DNA of 64,000 nt, taken from NCBI RefSeq assembly GCF_002939305.1, contig NZ_MVDI01000001.1:1-64000 (forward strand), read 5' to 3'. Shown here piece by piece: positions 1 through 9,672 of the stretch (position 1 is the stretch's first letter; every line of letters begins with the position of its first letter). A program made the position numbers and the translations under genes. The stretch is from Chroococcidiopsis sp. TS-821. GTDB lineage: Bacteria; Cyanobacteriota; Cyanobacteriia; Cyanobacteriales; Chroococcidiopsidaceae. The notes beneath the pieces are model-generated. The model made no database searches. It was not told the origin of the DNA and saw only the letters and a program-made list of their open reading frames with translations.

Positions 1-1
1 T

Positions 2-142
2 CGCTTGAAGCGCGATTTACCCAAGGATGCGGTTCTGACTTATGATGATGTGGAATTGCCTCCCGGTCGTCTTTGTGACGAGTTGCGTGCCCAGCAGGAT
101 GCTCACTTTGCTTCTCGCGTTCCTCTTTCTGCTTGTGCCTAA
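2..142 (+). CDS. C-terminal end of a SAF-domain NAD(P)-dependent oxidoreductase (partial)
   Basis: The window opens inside a gene; the last 46 codons are read in frame 2 and end at TAA 140-142. The visible peptide contains LKRDLPKDAVLTYDDVELP followed by a short polar tail. This resembles the C-terminal SAF-like segment of homoserine-dehydrogenase-like NAD(P)-dependent oxidoreductases that often accompany cyanobacterial sugar and polysaccharide genes. The Rossmann domain would lie outside the window, so the assignment rests on the tail only. An intrinsic terminator lies about 175 bases downstream, consistent with this being the last gene of its unit. Confidence 0.5.
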   Translation, partial: RLKRDLPKDAVLTYDDVELPPGRLCDELRAQQDAHFASRVPLSACA

Positions 143-317
143 TTTATTGCATAAGGCGATTAGCGATTAAAGTTATAAATAACAAACTCATATCACAATT
201 TCTAGTTTGATCGCTGAAACTTCTGTGTAAACTGTACAAGGATTACATAGGTTTATTTAAATTTCAATTTCTATCAGTGACAAGAAGGACTTTGTGGAGT
301 ATTATTAATAATTACAT

Positions 318-345
318 CCCTCGATGCTAAAGCGAGGGTTTTTTT
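318..345 (+). terminator. Intrinsic terminator
   Basis: CCCTCG (318-323) pairs with CGAGGG (333-338) and is followed by a run of T residues to 345. It would end the transcript of the partial gene at the left edge. Confidence 0.75.
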
Positions 346-931
346 ATCAGTTATTAAAGTTTTGAATAACTTTTAGGACAATCCTATTTACTTTAAGAGA
401 TAATCAGTAAATAGCTATTGAGTGGATGCTTAAAAACCCTCAAAGCTCAGAATCATCAGCTTAGCTAGCATTTAATCCTGACCTCTAGAAAATTAGTAGC
501 TTGACATACGAAATAGGAACATTTCGCATTCAGATTTATTGAAAATCAGTCTCAGTCATATGAAGACCTAGGTCACTAATAATAAATAATACCAAGTTAC
601 AAATTCAGCTCAGACTGTATTTTTTTATAATTCGCTTTACAATTTCATTACAAAAAACCACCTTTTAAAAAGAAAATATAGAGAACGGGTGAAAAAACAT
701 CCGTATTTTCAACATTCGTCTAATATAAGTACAAGAAGATCAACTTACATTTCAATATCAACAGATTCATTTCCTGAAAGACCATACAAAACATATCTAT
801 CCCCAGCTAGAAATATAACTTCCACATACACAAAGTACTGCGAGCTATAGTCCGAAAAAATGTTGAAGCTTAGCTCCAATACTTGATGTTAGATGATATA
901 AGGCTGTCTAAAAACAGTAAAGGATTTTTCA
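346..931. other. AT-rich spacer upstream of the polysaccharide locus
   Basis: No ORF with a credible ribosome site or recognisable product was found on either strand. The stretch is AT-rich and probably holds the promoter and leader of the gumC-like gene, but no single promoter stands out. Confidence 0.5.
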
Positions 932-2398
932 ATGACTAAAGCTATATCCTCATACTCCCTCTCAAAAACAACGCACAAAAATAATCGTTGGTCCTATTAT
1001 TTATTGATAGCATTAATAGCAAATGCAGCTATTTGGGGTTCTGCATTGTTAGTCGTTAAATTGAAAAAACCTGCATATACTAGCACTTCTATAGCTACCT
1101 TACCGGAAACAAAATCAGCTGCTAATGTTAATCTGCCTAATATTGGGCAAGCTTATTATGAAAACTCTTCACCTTATGCAAATAGCTCCATACAAGACCC
1201 AAGAGAAACTTACAAAATCATTGCTGAAAGCGAACCAGTATTAAGAGCAGCAGCAAGTCAGGTCAATATGCCTTTGGAGGATTTTGGCAAACCCAGAGTT
1301 AAAATTGTCCTGAATACAACTCTGATGACGTTTGACTTTAAAGGAAATACACCAGAAGAAGCTAGAAATAAATCTTTAGCATTTCACCAAGCGTTTCAAA
1401 ATCGACTCAATCAGCTAAGAGCAAAAGAAATTGCCCAACAGGAGATAGGCTTCCAAAGCACACTCGATTCAGCAAAGCAAAAGCTACAAGAGGCACAACA
1501 AAAACTATCAGCATTTAAAGCTAACTCAGGACTAGTATCTAATGAGCAACTAAGAGATCTTTCTGCTAACATCGAACAGTTAAGAAGACAAAAAGCAGAA
1601 GTTTCGGCGCAACAACAGCAGATGAGTTCTCGTGTAGGACAGTTATCAGCTAATTTAAACATATCTTCTCAACAAGCTGCCGACGCTTTTGCATTGCAAT
1701 CTGACCAAATATTTCAGCAGAATTTAAAAGATTATAGTGATGCTAGTGCTTCTTTAACTTTACTCAATGCGAGATTTTTACCCGATCATCCGAGTGTAAT
1801 TGAACAACAAGCAAAACGAGATGCAGCGCGAGAAGCTTTCTTATCTCGCAGTCAAGAGTTATTAGGGCGATCGGTAGATGAACGAGCAGTACGACAATAC
1901 GCACTCAATCAAGCAAATTCACAATCGGCACGGGAAGCGCTGTTTCAAGGGTTAGTTGCATCACAAGCCGAACAGCGAGGACTACAAGCTCAAGCGCAAG
2001 AAATAGATAGACAAATTGCAATCCTTGAAAATAGGCTAAAAAACTTAGCACAGAATGAGTCTATTTTAGATGCCCTCAAGCGAGATGTACAAATTGCAGA
2101 AGCAGTGTTCTCTTCTACTCTAACTAAGCTCGATATTAGCCGCGCCAATGCATTTGGTTCCTATCCTCTCATTCAAATACTCTCAGAACCTACGCTAGCA
2201 GAAAGTCCAAGTGGACCAAGACCTGAGTTAATTTTGTTAGGTGCAGCACTGTGCTCTTTATTTGTTAATACTGGCATAACACTACTATATCTGCGTAAAC
2301 CTAAATCTAAGGCATCTAGAAAAGAGTTAGAAACACTTGAATTACAACAACCTGCTCTAGGTTTCAATGAGAGTAATATCAGCAGTCCTTTTCTATAG
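932..2398 (+). CDS. GumC/Wzz-family polysaccharide co-polymerase (chain-length determinant)
   Basis: The 488-residue protein has a membrane segment near residues 22-44, a long periplasmic coiled-coil rich in Gln, Ala and Glu (about 150-395), and a second membrane segment near 433-455. This is the architecture of Wzz/GumC co-polymerases, which set glycan chain length and link the Wzy polymerase to outer-membrane export. No C-terminal Walker A tyrosine-kinase domain is present; the protein ends soon after the second membrane helix, so any BY-kinase must be encoded elsewhere. AAGGA lies about seven bases before the ATG. It is first in a run of same-strand glycan genes. The family is clear, the glycan specificity is not. 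Confidence 0.85.
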   Translation: MTKAISSYSLSKTTHKNNRWSYYLLIALIANAAIWGSALLVVKLKKPAYTSTSIATLPETKSAANVNLPNIGQAYYENSSPYANSSIQDPRETYKIIAESEPVLRAAASQVNMPLEDFGKPRVKIVLNTTLMTFDFKGNTPEEARNKSLAFHQAFQNRLNQLRAKEIAQQEIGFQSTLDSAKQKLQEAQQKLSAFKANSGLVSNEQLRDLSANIEQLRRQKAEVSAQQQQMSSRVGQLSANLNISSQQAADAFALQSDQIFQQNLKDYSDASASLTLLNARFLPDHPSVIEQQAKRDAAREAFLSRSQELLGRSVDERAVRQYALNQANSQSAREALFQGLVASQAEQRGLQAQAQEIDRQIAILENRLKNLAQNESILDALKRDVQIAEAVFSSTLTKLDISRANAFGSYPLIQILSEPTLAESPSGPRPELILLGAALCSLFVNTGITLLYLRKPKSKASRKELETLELQQPALGFNESNISSPFL

Positions 2399-2445
2399 AA
2401 AAAGTAATTCTACCGCTTTTCGACGACAGCAGATTTTATGTAGAA

Positions 2446-2533
2446 AAAAGCAGGTTGAGGCAGGTAAATAGGAAAAAGCAATTAGCTAATTTTACTATGT
2501 TTTAGTAGTAATGCTAAAACCTGCCCTGCTTTT
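2446..2533 (+). promoter_or_regulatory. Long-loop inverted repeat ahead of the GH5 gene (attenuator or terminator)
   Basis: The left arm (2446-2465, AAAAGCAGG then GCAGGT with a four-base bulge) pairs with the right arm (2519-2533, ACCTGCCCTGCTTTT). The arms are separated by about 53 bases and followed by a T-rich stretch that ends just before the GH5 start. The position suggests a terminator for gumC or a switchable leader for the GH5 gene. Confidence 0.5.
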
Positions 2534-2551
2534 AAGTTTAGTTTGAAGAAA

Positions 2552-3553
2552 ATGAAGAAACTTAAAAAGTACCTGACAATCTTCTTATTAAGCTATCTTT
2601 TTATTATAGGGACGATATTTATATGGTTTGACACCAAATCTTCCGCAGTATCATCTAATCTTTGGCTTCATGTAGATGGTATACATATCAAGGATATACA
2701 TAACAATAAAGTTGTTTTACGGGGTGTCTCAGTTCCTGATTTAGCTCACTATGACTTTAGGGGAAGAACAGGGAAATCTCCTGTGGAACTAATCGAGTTG
2801 TTAACGGATCGTCAACAAGGATGGTACTCTACAGTAGTTAGATTGCCTGTATATCCAATCTGGAAGTTAGGTTATAATTCTAATCCTCAACGATATTATG
2901 AAAACTACATTAAGCCTGCTGTAGAAAAGTGTGTGGAACGAAAAATTTACTGCATCATAGATTGGCATTACATAGATAATCCTGCTAATTTAGATGCCGA
3001 AACACGTGCTTTTTGGACTGATATCGCACCAAAATATAAGAATTATCCTAATGTTCTATTTGAGGTTTTTAATGAAAACTCAACTGACATGAGTTGGGCA
3101 ACATGGAAAAACATTGTTCAACCGTGGGTAGATCTGATCCGTTCTTATGCCCCTAATAATTTAATTTTGGTAGGAGCACCGCATTATGCTCAACATCTTT
3201 ATGATGCTCCCAACAATCCAATTAAAGGTAAAAACATTGTTTATGTGGGTCATATTTATCCTGGATTAGAGCGAAAATTATGGGATCAATGGATTTTTAA
3301 TGTAGCAGATAAAATTCCTCTATTTATTACCGAATGGGGATTTCGTAACGGTGCTGATTACCCTACCAGTGGAACTATAACTAATTTTGGCATTCCCCTG
3401 AAGAAGAAGTTAGAAGAATATAACTTAAGTTGGACTTGTTGGGTTGCTGACCATACTTGGCAGCCAGAAATGTTTGATAAGAACTGGAATCTGTTGGTCG
3501 GTGAAAACTATATGGGTGGATTTGTTAAAGATTACCTTTTGAGCAAGAAGTAA
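2552..3553 (+). CDS. Membrane-anchored glycoside hydrolase family 5 (cellulase-like)
   Basis: From ATG 2552 the protein is 333 residues (a TTG three codons earlier is a weaker alternative). A basic start and one hydrophobic segment at about 6-26 indicate a signal anchor that places the enzyme outside the membrane. The rest is a GH5 TIM barrel. FNE, with Glu near residue 175, is the acid/base after strand 4, and TEWG, with Glu near 261, is the nucleophile. DWHY near 137-140 is another GH5 signature. Known members cut beta-1,4 glucans or related chains. Its place between the co-polymerase and the polymerase suggests trimming or editing of the exported polysaccharide rather than nutrition. The substrate cannot be read from sequence. 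Confidence 0.85.
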   Translation: MKKLKKYLTIFLLSYLFIIGTIFIWFDTKSSAVSSNLWLHVDGIHIKDIHNNKVVLRGVSVPDLAHYDFRGRTGKSPVELIELLTDRQQGWYSTVVRLPVYPIWKLGYNSNPQRYYENYIKPAVEKCVERKIYCIIDWHYIDNPANLDAETRAFWTDIAPKYKNYPNVLFEVFNENSTDMSWATWKNIVQPWVDLIRSYAPNNLILVGAPHYAQHLYDAPNNPIKGKNIVYVGHIYPGLERKLWDQWIFNVADKIPLFITEWGFRNGADYPTSGTITNFGIPLKKKLEEYNLSWTCWVADHTWQPEMFDKNWNLLVGENYMGGFVKDYLLSKK

Positions 3554-3611
3554 GTAGAAAAAAGCTATTACTTCTTAAGATTTAGAAGTTCATTTTTGCT
3601 GAAAAATTCAA

Positions 3612-4910
3612 ATGAAACCACTCAATTTCGAAGAAAAATTAGTTTGGTACACGATTATTGGTACCTATGGCTTATATCTTTTTGGAGCACAGCCTATAGT
3701 CATACCTATAGTAGCTTGGATATTAGTAGGCTATCTTGGCAAGAAAATTTGGCAGCAATCAAAAGATGTTCCTGACAATCGACAAATAACGATTCCTTTT
3801 ACAGCATGGTTATGGCTCATTTCAATGTGCATAATCGTAGTAGCTATAGTCATGGGTAATCTTGACGCTAATGTTGATAATGTTAGATTAATGAAGTCTG
3901 TTTTTAAATGGACTAGAGAACACGCTTTATGGGGTCTGCTGCCCTTAGTTGCTTGTCTTAATATTAGACCTAAATTGCTTTACAGAGCAGTCTGTATTCT
4001 TTGTGCTCAAAGTTTAATTGTCATTCCATTTTGTTACTTGGCATACTTACTACGTCTCCCTAGTAGTAGTTTGTATGTTTCTCCTTTAGCTAAAGTCGGA
4101 GGAAATTCCCCAGATCTTTATAGTGTAGTTTTTTATTTTTTAGACTACGACAGCAATCAAGTTCGCTTAACTTTGTTTGCTCCTTGGGCACCTAATTTAG
4201 CTTTAATATCACTCATTTATTTTTTCATTGCTCGGCAAGAAACAAATAAAACATGGCGTAGAATTGGTATGATAGGCGCGCTTGTCATGGTATTAGTTTC
4301 GGTATCGCGCGCAGCAGTCTTATCCTTTCCAGTGATTTTATTGCTTACTTGGCTTTTGACAAACTTTACTCGACCTGGAATATATTTTGCTACAGGGATA
4401 GGTAGCTTTTTCCTAAGTATTTTTTCAACTCAAATAACTAATTTTGTTAGTAGTTTTACTGAGCAAGTGCATGGTGCTAGAGCAACTTCCTCTGAAGCTC
4501 GAATGAACTTAGTTAAACTATCTTTGAATAAATGGTGGAACGACGCACCTATTTGGGGACATGGATATACTGAGCCTATTGGTCCAGCAATTGTATACTT
4601 TTTACCAATAGGAACTTCGGGATGTGGTACTTGGGTAAACTTACTTTACACTAAAGGGATAGTGGGTTTTATGGCATTTGCTGTGCCATTTTTGTGGAGC
4701 CTTATTTATTTAGTGACTCAAGCGCATAGAAGTGCGATCGCTAAAACAGGATTGAGTATTATATTAGTTTTCTTCTTTTTCTCATTTACTGAAGAACTCG
4801 ACCTTTTAGCTTATCTTTACTGGCCTGGTTTATTAATGTTAGGTCTAGCTTTTAGAGCAGAAGTTCAATTAACTCCTGTCAGCATAAGAAAACCTTTATT
4901 AGAAGGCTAA
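3612..4910 (+). CDS. Wzy / O-antigen-ligase family polymerase
   Basis: A 432-residue integral membrane protein with about ten to twelve hydrophobic segments. A large soluble loop (about 280-345) contains a GHGYTEPIGP stretch and the TWVNLLYTKGIVG region typical of the Wzy_C / O-antigen ligase family. These enzymes join lipid-linked repeat units, or transfer finished glycan to an acceptor, on the periplasmic side. The presence of Wzx and GumC homologues nearby favours polymerase. HpsF of the Nostoc hps locus belongs to the same broad class, so an HpsF-like role is possible but not shown. Confidence 0.75.
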   Translation: MKPLNFEEKLVWYTIIGTYGLYLFGAQPIVIPIVAWILVGYLGKKIWQQSKDVPDNRQITIPFTAWLWLISMCIIVVAIVMGNLDANVDNVRLMKSVFKWTREHALWGLLPLVACLNIRPKLLYRAVCILCAQSLIVIPFCYLAYLLRLPSSSLYVSPLAKVGGNSPDLYSVVFYFLDYDSNQVRLTLFAPWAPNLALISLIYFFIARQETNKTWRRIGMIGALVMVLVSVSRAAVLSFPVILLLTWLLTNFTRPGIYFATGIGSFFLSIFSTQITNFVSSFTEQVHGARATSSEARMNLVKLSLNKWWNDAPIWGHGYTEPIGPAIVYFLPIGTSGCGTWVNLLYTKGIVGFMAFAVPFLWSLIYLVTQAHRSAIAKTGLSIILVFFFFSFTEELDLLAYLYWPGLLMLGLAFRAEVQLTPVSIRKPLLEG

Positions 4911-4951
4911 TTTATAGTTAACCAAAATATTATTTTGAGGTAAAATTTAAA

Positions 4952-5992
4952 ATGAAAAAAGTTTCTGTAATTATTCCAGTATATAATGTAGAACAATATA
5001 TAGCTGAAACTGTAAATTCAGTTCTTCAGCAAACCTATACAAATTTTGAATTACTTCTTATTGATGATGGTTCTCCTGATAAAAGTATAGAGATTTGTCA
5101 AAAGTTTAACGATCCGAGAATCAAGATTATCCGTCAAAAAAATCGAGGAGTAGCAGCTGCCAGAAATACAGGTATTCGTCATAGTCAGGGAGATTATTTA
5201 GCTTTTTTAGATGCAGACGACTTATGGTTGCCGCAAAAATTAGAAAAACACATTGAACATTTAGAAAATTCACCAACTGTTGGCGTCAGCTTTAGCCGCT
5301 CTGCTTTTATTGATGAAGAAGGAAAGCCCTTAAAGCTGTATCAAATGTCCAAGCTTAAAGATATTACTCCATTAGATTTACTATGTCGTACGCCAATTGG
5401 TAACGGTTCGGCAGCAGTGTTTAGAAAAGAAGTTTTTGCAGAAATCAAGTTTCAAGATAATTTTGAAGGTACGACAGAAGATGTTTACTTTAATGAAGAT
5501 AGAAACTTGCATCCTTCAGAAGATGTTGAATGCTGGCTACGAATCGCTATTCAGACTAAATGGCAAATAGAAGGAGTTGCAGCACCACTAACACTCTATC
5601 GAGTCAATCCTCACGGATTTTCGGCACAAATTTTCAAAAAACTGAGATCGTGGGAAACATTGTTGGAGAAAGCTCAAGCATATACACCCATAGAACATAT
5701 GCATCAATGGAAAGCTCCAGCAATGGCGTACCAACTACGACATTTGACTAGAAGAGCAGTAACTTTAGAAGCAAAATCAACAGCAATAGAATTGATACAT
5801 AGAGCTTTACTTACACACTGGCAAATTTTAATTGAGGAGCCGCATCGCACGCTTATGACTTTAGCCGCTGCTTACTCATTATTTTTGTTACCAAAATCCT
5901 TACACTCTCGACTTAAAGACGCAGCAATAAAAATCGTAGGACGAATCCAGAACCATACTCTGATAACAGAAGAGTATCAGCAATCCGTATAA
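4952..5992 (+). CDS. Glycosyltransferase family 2
   Basis: A GT-A fold enzyme of 346 residues that starts with VSVIIPVYNVEQY. It carries the nucleotide-binding LLIDDGSPD motif (about residues 36-44) and the metal-binding DxD-type LDADDLW (about 88-94). The C-terminal half (about 230-346) is helical with no clear membrane segment. It probably adds one sugar to the lipid-linked repeat unit on the cytoplasmic face. GAGG lies about 11 bases before the ATG. The donor and acceptor sugars are unknown. A rho-independent hairpin follows the gene. Confidence 0.85.
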   Translation: MKKVSVIIPVYNVEQYIAETVNSVLQQTYTNFELLLIDDGSPDKSIEICQKFNDPRIKIIRQKNRGVAAARNTGIRHSQGDYLAFLDADDLWLPQKLEKHIEHLENSPTVGVSFSRSAFIDEEGKPLKLYQMSKLKDITPLDLLCRTPIGNGSAAVFRKEVFAEIKFQDNFEGTTEDVYFNEDRNLHPSEDVECWLRIAIQTKWQIEGVAAPLTLYRVNPHGFSAQIFKKLRSWETLLEKAQAYTPIEHMHQWKAPAMAYQLRHLTRRAVTLEAKSTAIELIHRALLTHWQILIEEPHRTLMTLAAAYSLFLLPKSLHSRLKDAAIKIVGRIQNHTLITEEYQQSV

Positions 5993-6021
5993 GTATTGCT
6001 GACTAACATTATATTATTTGA

Positions 6022-6070
6022 GTTAACCCTAATCAGAGTTATCAGAATGTATTAAGGGTTAACTTTCTCT
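6022..6070 (+). terminator. Intrinsic terminator after the first GT2 gene
   Basis: GTTAACCCT (6022-6030) pairs perfectly with AGGGTTAAC (6055-6063), followed by TTTCTCTTTT. It splits the polysaccharide locus into at least two transcription units. Confidence 0.75.
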
Positions 6071-6356
6071 TTTACTTCATTCTCTTTCACGCCTTTAAGA
6101 GAAACAAGTCTTTAAAAGAAGACATAATCCAAAACCATATTATCTGTAAACTAAACTATCAATATTTTTATTTTTATCTGAGTTTAATAAAGAAACTTTG
6201 AAGAAGAGCAAATCAAAATAGATTTTCAGTAAATATCTCTTAAGATTTAATCAAGTTGCTTTTGTTTTAAGTACTACTTCTAAGCTGAAAAGTTATAGTG
6301 TTATCAAAAAATAGCATCTACTCCCTAATCTTATAATATTTAGGCTAAAGGAAATA
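6071..6356. other. AT-rich promoter region of the flippase gene
   Basis: No gene seen. A TATAAT lies at 6332-6337 with no good -35 box. AAAGGA about five bases before ATG 6357 is the ribosome site. Confidence 0.4.
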
Positions 6357-7649
6357 ATGACAATTAGTATCAGAAAAGCAAGGTCAGTAGCTAATAAATT
6401 GAAATGGAAGCTATCCGGTCAATTTGTACGTAACATGGGTTGGCTTGGTGGTGCAGAATTAGTCAATCGTGTTTTTCGTTTAGCTACAACTGTTACTTTA
6501 GCTCGTTTACTGAACTCTTATGATTATGGGCTTATTGCAATAATTTTAATTACACATGATTTCGCAGCACTCTTCTGCTCTGCTATTGATGCAAAAATTA
6601 TTCAAACATCAGATAAAGACATTAAAGATTTATGTAACACAGCTTATTGGATGAATTGGATACTATTTATAGTTATCTTCATACTTCAATGTGCTGCTGC
6701 TTTTCCTTTAGCGTGGTTTTATAAAGATAACAATATAATTTTACCCATTTGCTTTATAGCCTTAAACTATCTTTTATTACCAATAGGAGCTATACAATCT
6801 TCATTGATTAGGAGAGAAAACAGACTTAACATAATAGCTTTGATTAATGTTCTTCAGGGAATCACGCTGAATGTAGCAACTGTTGTATTAGCTTTATTAG
6901 GTTTTGGAATTTGGTCAGTTATATTACCCTTTGGATTAGTCAATCCTATTTGGCTAGTGATTAACCTTAAAAACCACTCCTGGAGACCAAAAGTTCCTTT
7001 TACTCTTTATCGATGGCAGGAAGTTGCAGGCTATTCCATTAATGTCATCGTAGTTGAATTTTTGAATAAATTAAGAGCAAACTTAGACTATTTAATAGTA
7101 GGAAAGTTTTTAGGTTTTCAAGAATTAGGATTGTATTACTTTGCTTTCAATGCTGGCTTAGGAATTAGCATGAATGTGCTGAATGTCATCGTCTCCTCTT
7201 TGTTTCCACATTTATGTGCTGCGCGAAGTAATTTAAATCAACTCAAAGCAAGGTATTCGAGTAGCTTAAAAACTATTGCTTTGATTGTTATTCCTTTAGT
7301 TCTCCTACAATCTAGCTTAGCTCCTTTTTACGTGCCAATTGTTTTTGGTCAGAAGTGGGTTCCTGCAATTCCTATTTTAATACTTATTTGTCTTTCAGCA
7401 CTATCACGCCCTTTTGCAGAAGCCGCGAAACTTTTACTCTTAACTGTTGATAGAAGTCGGATTGCACTTATTTGGAATTTAATTTTTACTTTATTGTTTG
7501 CGCTCAGTTTGATTGTAGCTGTACAGTGGGGAGTTTTGGGAGTAGCAGCAGCAGTTTTAATTACTCACGTTGTATTATTACCTTTGTTTACATGGTGGAC
7601 TGGTAAATATATTTTTGACAAAGATTTACCTATGAGAAATTCGTTATAA
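6357..7649 (+). CDS. Wzx-type oligosaccharide flippase (MOP/PST family)
   Basis: A 430-residue protein with about twelve hydrophobic segments. Its opening, with NMGWLGGAELVNRVFRLATT and VTLARLLNSYDYGLIAI, is typical of the polysaccharide transporter branch of the MATE/MOP superfamily. Such proteins move undecaprenyl-linked repeat units from the cytoplasmic to the periplasmic leaflet, handing them to the Wzy polymerase. The length is at the short end of the normal range. It follows a terminator and probably begins a second transcription unit with the two downstream GT2 genes. Confidence 0.85.
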   Translation: MTISIRKARSVANKLKWKLSGQFVRNMGWLGGAELVNRVFRLATTVTLARLLNSYDYGLIAIILITHDFAALFCSAIDAKIIQTSDKDIKDLCNTAYWMNWILFIVIFILQCAAAFPLAWFYKDNNIILPICFIALNYLLLPIGAIQSSLIRRENRLNIIALINVLQGITLNVATVVLALLGFGIWSVILPFGLVNPIWLVINLKNHSWRPKVPFTLYRWQEVAGYSINVIVVEFLNKLRANLDYLIVGKFLGFQELGLYYFAFNAGLGISMNVLNVIVSSLFPHLCAARSNLNQLKARYSSSLKTIALIVIPLVLLQSSLAPFYVPIVFGQKWVPAIPILILICLSALSRPFAEAAKLLLLTVDRSRIALIWNLIFTLLFALSLIVAVQWGVLGVAAAVLITHVVLLPLFTWWTGKYIFDKDLPMRNSL

Positions 7650-7710
7650 GCTTACGTTTATACAGTTAAATTAGCTATTTTTCTAGAACTTAAAAAATCG
7701 GATATTGGGT

Positions 7711-8748
7711 ATGAATAGCGCAGATGTATTATTAAATTCTCTGGAGCTTATAACAAATCAATGCCCTGTGATTGAATTAGTTAAAGAGGAAAAAAATAGA
7801 CCAATTTGGTCTGTTATGATTCCAACTTATAATCGCACAAAGTATCTTGAACGAACTCTAAAAAGTCTATTAAACCAAGCACCTGCTCCCGAGGTGATGC
7901 AGATTGAAGTGGTAGATAACTGCTCTACAGAAGTTGATATGGAAGCAGTCGTCCAAGATATTGGTCAGGGTAGAATTTTGTTTTATCGCCAGCCTTATAA
8001 TGTTGGCTTAACAGCTAACTTAACAGCTTGTATTCAGCGATCGCGCGGTCATTTAGTGCACATCTTACACGATGATGACGTAGTATTACCTGGATTTTAT
8101 CAACGCTTACAGGAAGCGTTTGAGAGAGAACCAACAATTGGAGCAGCATTTTGTCGATACATCAATGTTGATGAGAACGATCGTCCTGTTTATATACCTC
8201 AGTTAGAGCAAGCTAACGCTGGTATTATTCTTAATTGGATAGAGAGAATCGCGGTGAAACCTCGTATCCAACCTCCAGCACTAGTTGTTAGACGTAGTGT
8301 TTATGAAAAAATAGGTGGGTTTCATCCAGAACTACGTTACACCTGCGATTGGGAAATGTGCAAGCGAATCGCCGCATACTACCCAGTATGGTACGAACCC
8401 CAAATCCTAGCACACTATCGAGTACATTCTGCATCTACAACATCAGACGTTATTAAGTCTGGCGCAAATGTTGCAGATCGACGCAAAGCCATCGAAATTT
8501 CACGCGCGTATTTACCCCCCCCACTGGCGGAGCAGTTGTCGCACAAAGCTGAAGAAGTATCTGCAATCAATACATTAGGTGTTGCACGTCGCGCACTTAG
8601 TAGAGGTGATACTGCTACTACGTTGGTTCAAATTAAAGAAGCTCTTAAATGTAGTTCTTCGCCGAAAATTGTCGGAATACTGACACTTATTCCGATTTTA
8701 GCAGCAATAGAGCGCATGAAGCAGTACAAATTTAAACGAGCTTACTAG
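7711..8748 (+). CDS. Glycosyltransferase family 2
   Basis: ATG 7711 is preferred over a TTG two codons upstream, giving 345 residues. About 30 residues precede the GT-A core, which begins SVMIPTYNRTKYLERT. VDNCSTE is the nucleotide-site motif and HDDDVV the DxD-like metal site near residue 124. GGFHPELRYTCDWEMCKRI is the usual acceptor-side ED-like motif. It is probably one of the enzymes that build the repeat unit for the neighbouring flippase and polymerase. The specificity is unknown. HpsE-type transferases of hps loci are of this family, but membership in that subgroup cannot be told by eye. Confidence 0.85.
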   Translation: MNSADVLLNSLELITNQCPVIELVKEEKNRPIWSVMIPTYNRTKYLERTLKSLLNQAPAPEVMQIEVVDNCSTEVDMEAVVQDIGQGRILFYRQPYNVGLTANLTACIQRSRGHLVHILHDDDVVLPGFYQRLQEAFEREPTIGAAFCRYINVDENDRPVYIPQLEQANAGIILNWIERIAVKPRIQPPALVVRRSVYEKIGGFHPELRYTCDWEMCKRIAAYYPVWYEPQILAHYRVHSASTTSDVIKSGANVADRRKAIEISRAYLPPPLAEQLSHKAEEVSAINTLGVARRALSRGDTATTLVQIKEALKCSSSPKIVGILTLIPILAAIERMKQYKFKRAY

Positions 8749-8826
8749 TGACGCGCGATCGCACTCAGAACAAAACGCACTGTTGCTCTTACTGACAACT
8801 AAGTATCATTTTTACATAGAAAAGCA

Positions 8827-9672
8827 ATGAAGCTGAGTGTCATTATTCCTTGTTTCAACGCAGCTGATACCATAGCTGTTCAACTTGAAGCCCTTTCTCA
8901 TCAATCTTGGCACGAGCCTTGGGAAATTATTGTCAGCAATAACGGCTCAACAGATAACACTGTAGCGATTGTAAAAGAATATACAAAGCAGATTGCAAAT
9001 CTCCGTCTCATCCATGCACTAGCGCGAAAAGGACCATCCTACGCACGTAATATGGGTATATTAGCAGCAACGGGAGATGCTTTTGCTTTCTGTGATGCCG
9101 ACGACGAAGTTGCTCCTGGTTGGGTAGCAGCGATGGGAGAAGCATTGACTCGTTATGAACTTGTGGCTGGTGTTCTGGATTATACAAAACTCAATACTGC
9201 GGCACAAAGGAGAAATCATCAACGACCATCAGGACTTATTTATCCAAAACATCCTCCTTATCTTCCGTTTGCGGGTAGTTGCAATCTTGGCTTTAAACGC
9301 TCGCTGTATGATGCTATCGGCGGTTTCGATGAGTCTTTTCTTTACGTAGAAGATGCTGAGTACTGCTGGAAAGCACAGCTAGCAGGAGCCAAAATTCATT
9401 TAGAACCAAGCGCGCTCGTCTATTACCGCTTTCGTAATTCGTTGCGCAGTAACTATCGCCAAGCGTTGAAATGGTCAAAAGCCTATTTGTTGCTTCGCCA
9501 AAAATACGGTGGCTCATTGAGTACATTTTCTAAATTAAAGTTGTATTTCGGTGGTTGGAGATACTTGACCTTCAATATTCTACAAGTCCGTAATCGCGGT
9601 GACTTGGCAGAATTCGTATGGCAACTTGGATGGAAAATGGGAGAATTACAGGGAGCCATGAGCATGATGTGA
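8827..9672 (+). CDS. Glycosyltransferase family 2
   Basis: A compact 281-residue GT-A enzyme. KLSVIIPCFNAADTI opens the fold, VSNNGSTDNT is the nucleotide-binding motif and CDADDEVAPGW the metal-binding DxD motif near 88-91. GGFDESFLYVEDAEYCWKA is the catalytic ED motif region near 165-183. This is the third GT2 of the locus. It lies 78 bases after the previous gene, close enough for co-transcription. No membrane segment is seen. The sugar is unknown. Confidence 0.85.
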   Translation: MKLSVIIPCFNAADTIAVQLEALSHQSWHEPWEIIVSNNGSTDNTVAIVKEYTKQIANLRLIHALARKGPSYARNMGILAATGDAFAFCDADDEVAPGWVAAMGEALTRYELVAGVLDYTKLNTAAQRRNHQRPSGLIYPKHPPYLPFAGSCNLGFKRSLYDAIGGFDESFLYVEDAEYCWKAQLAGAKIHLEPSALVYYRFRNSLRSNYRQALKWSKAYLLLRQKYGGSLSTFSKLKLYFGGWRYLTFNILQVRNRGDLAEFVWQLGWKMGELQGAMSMM

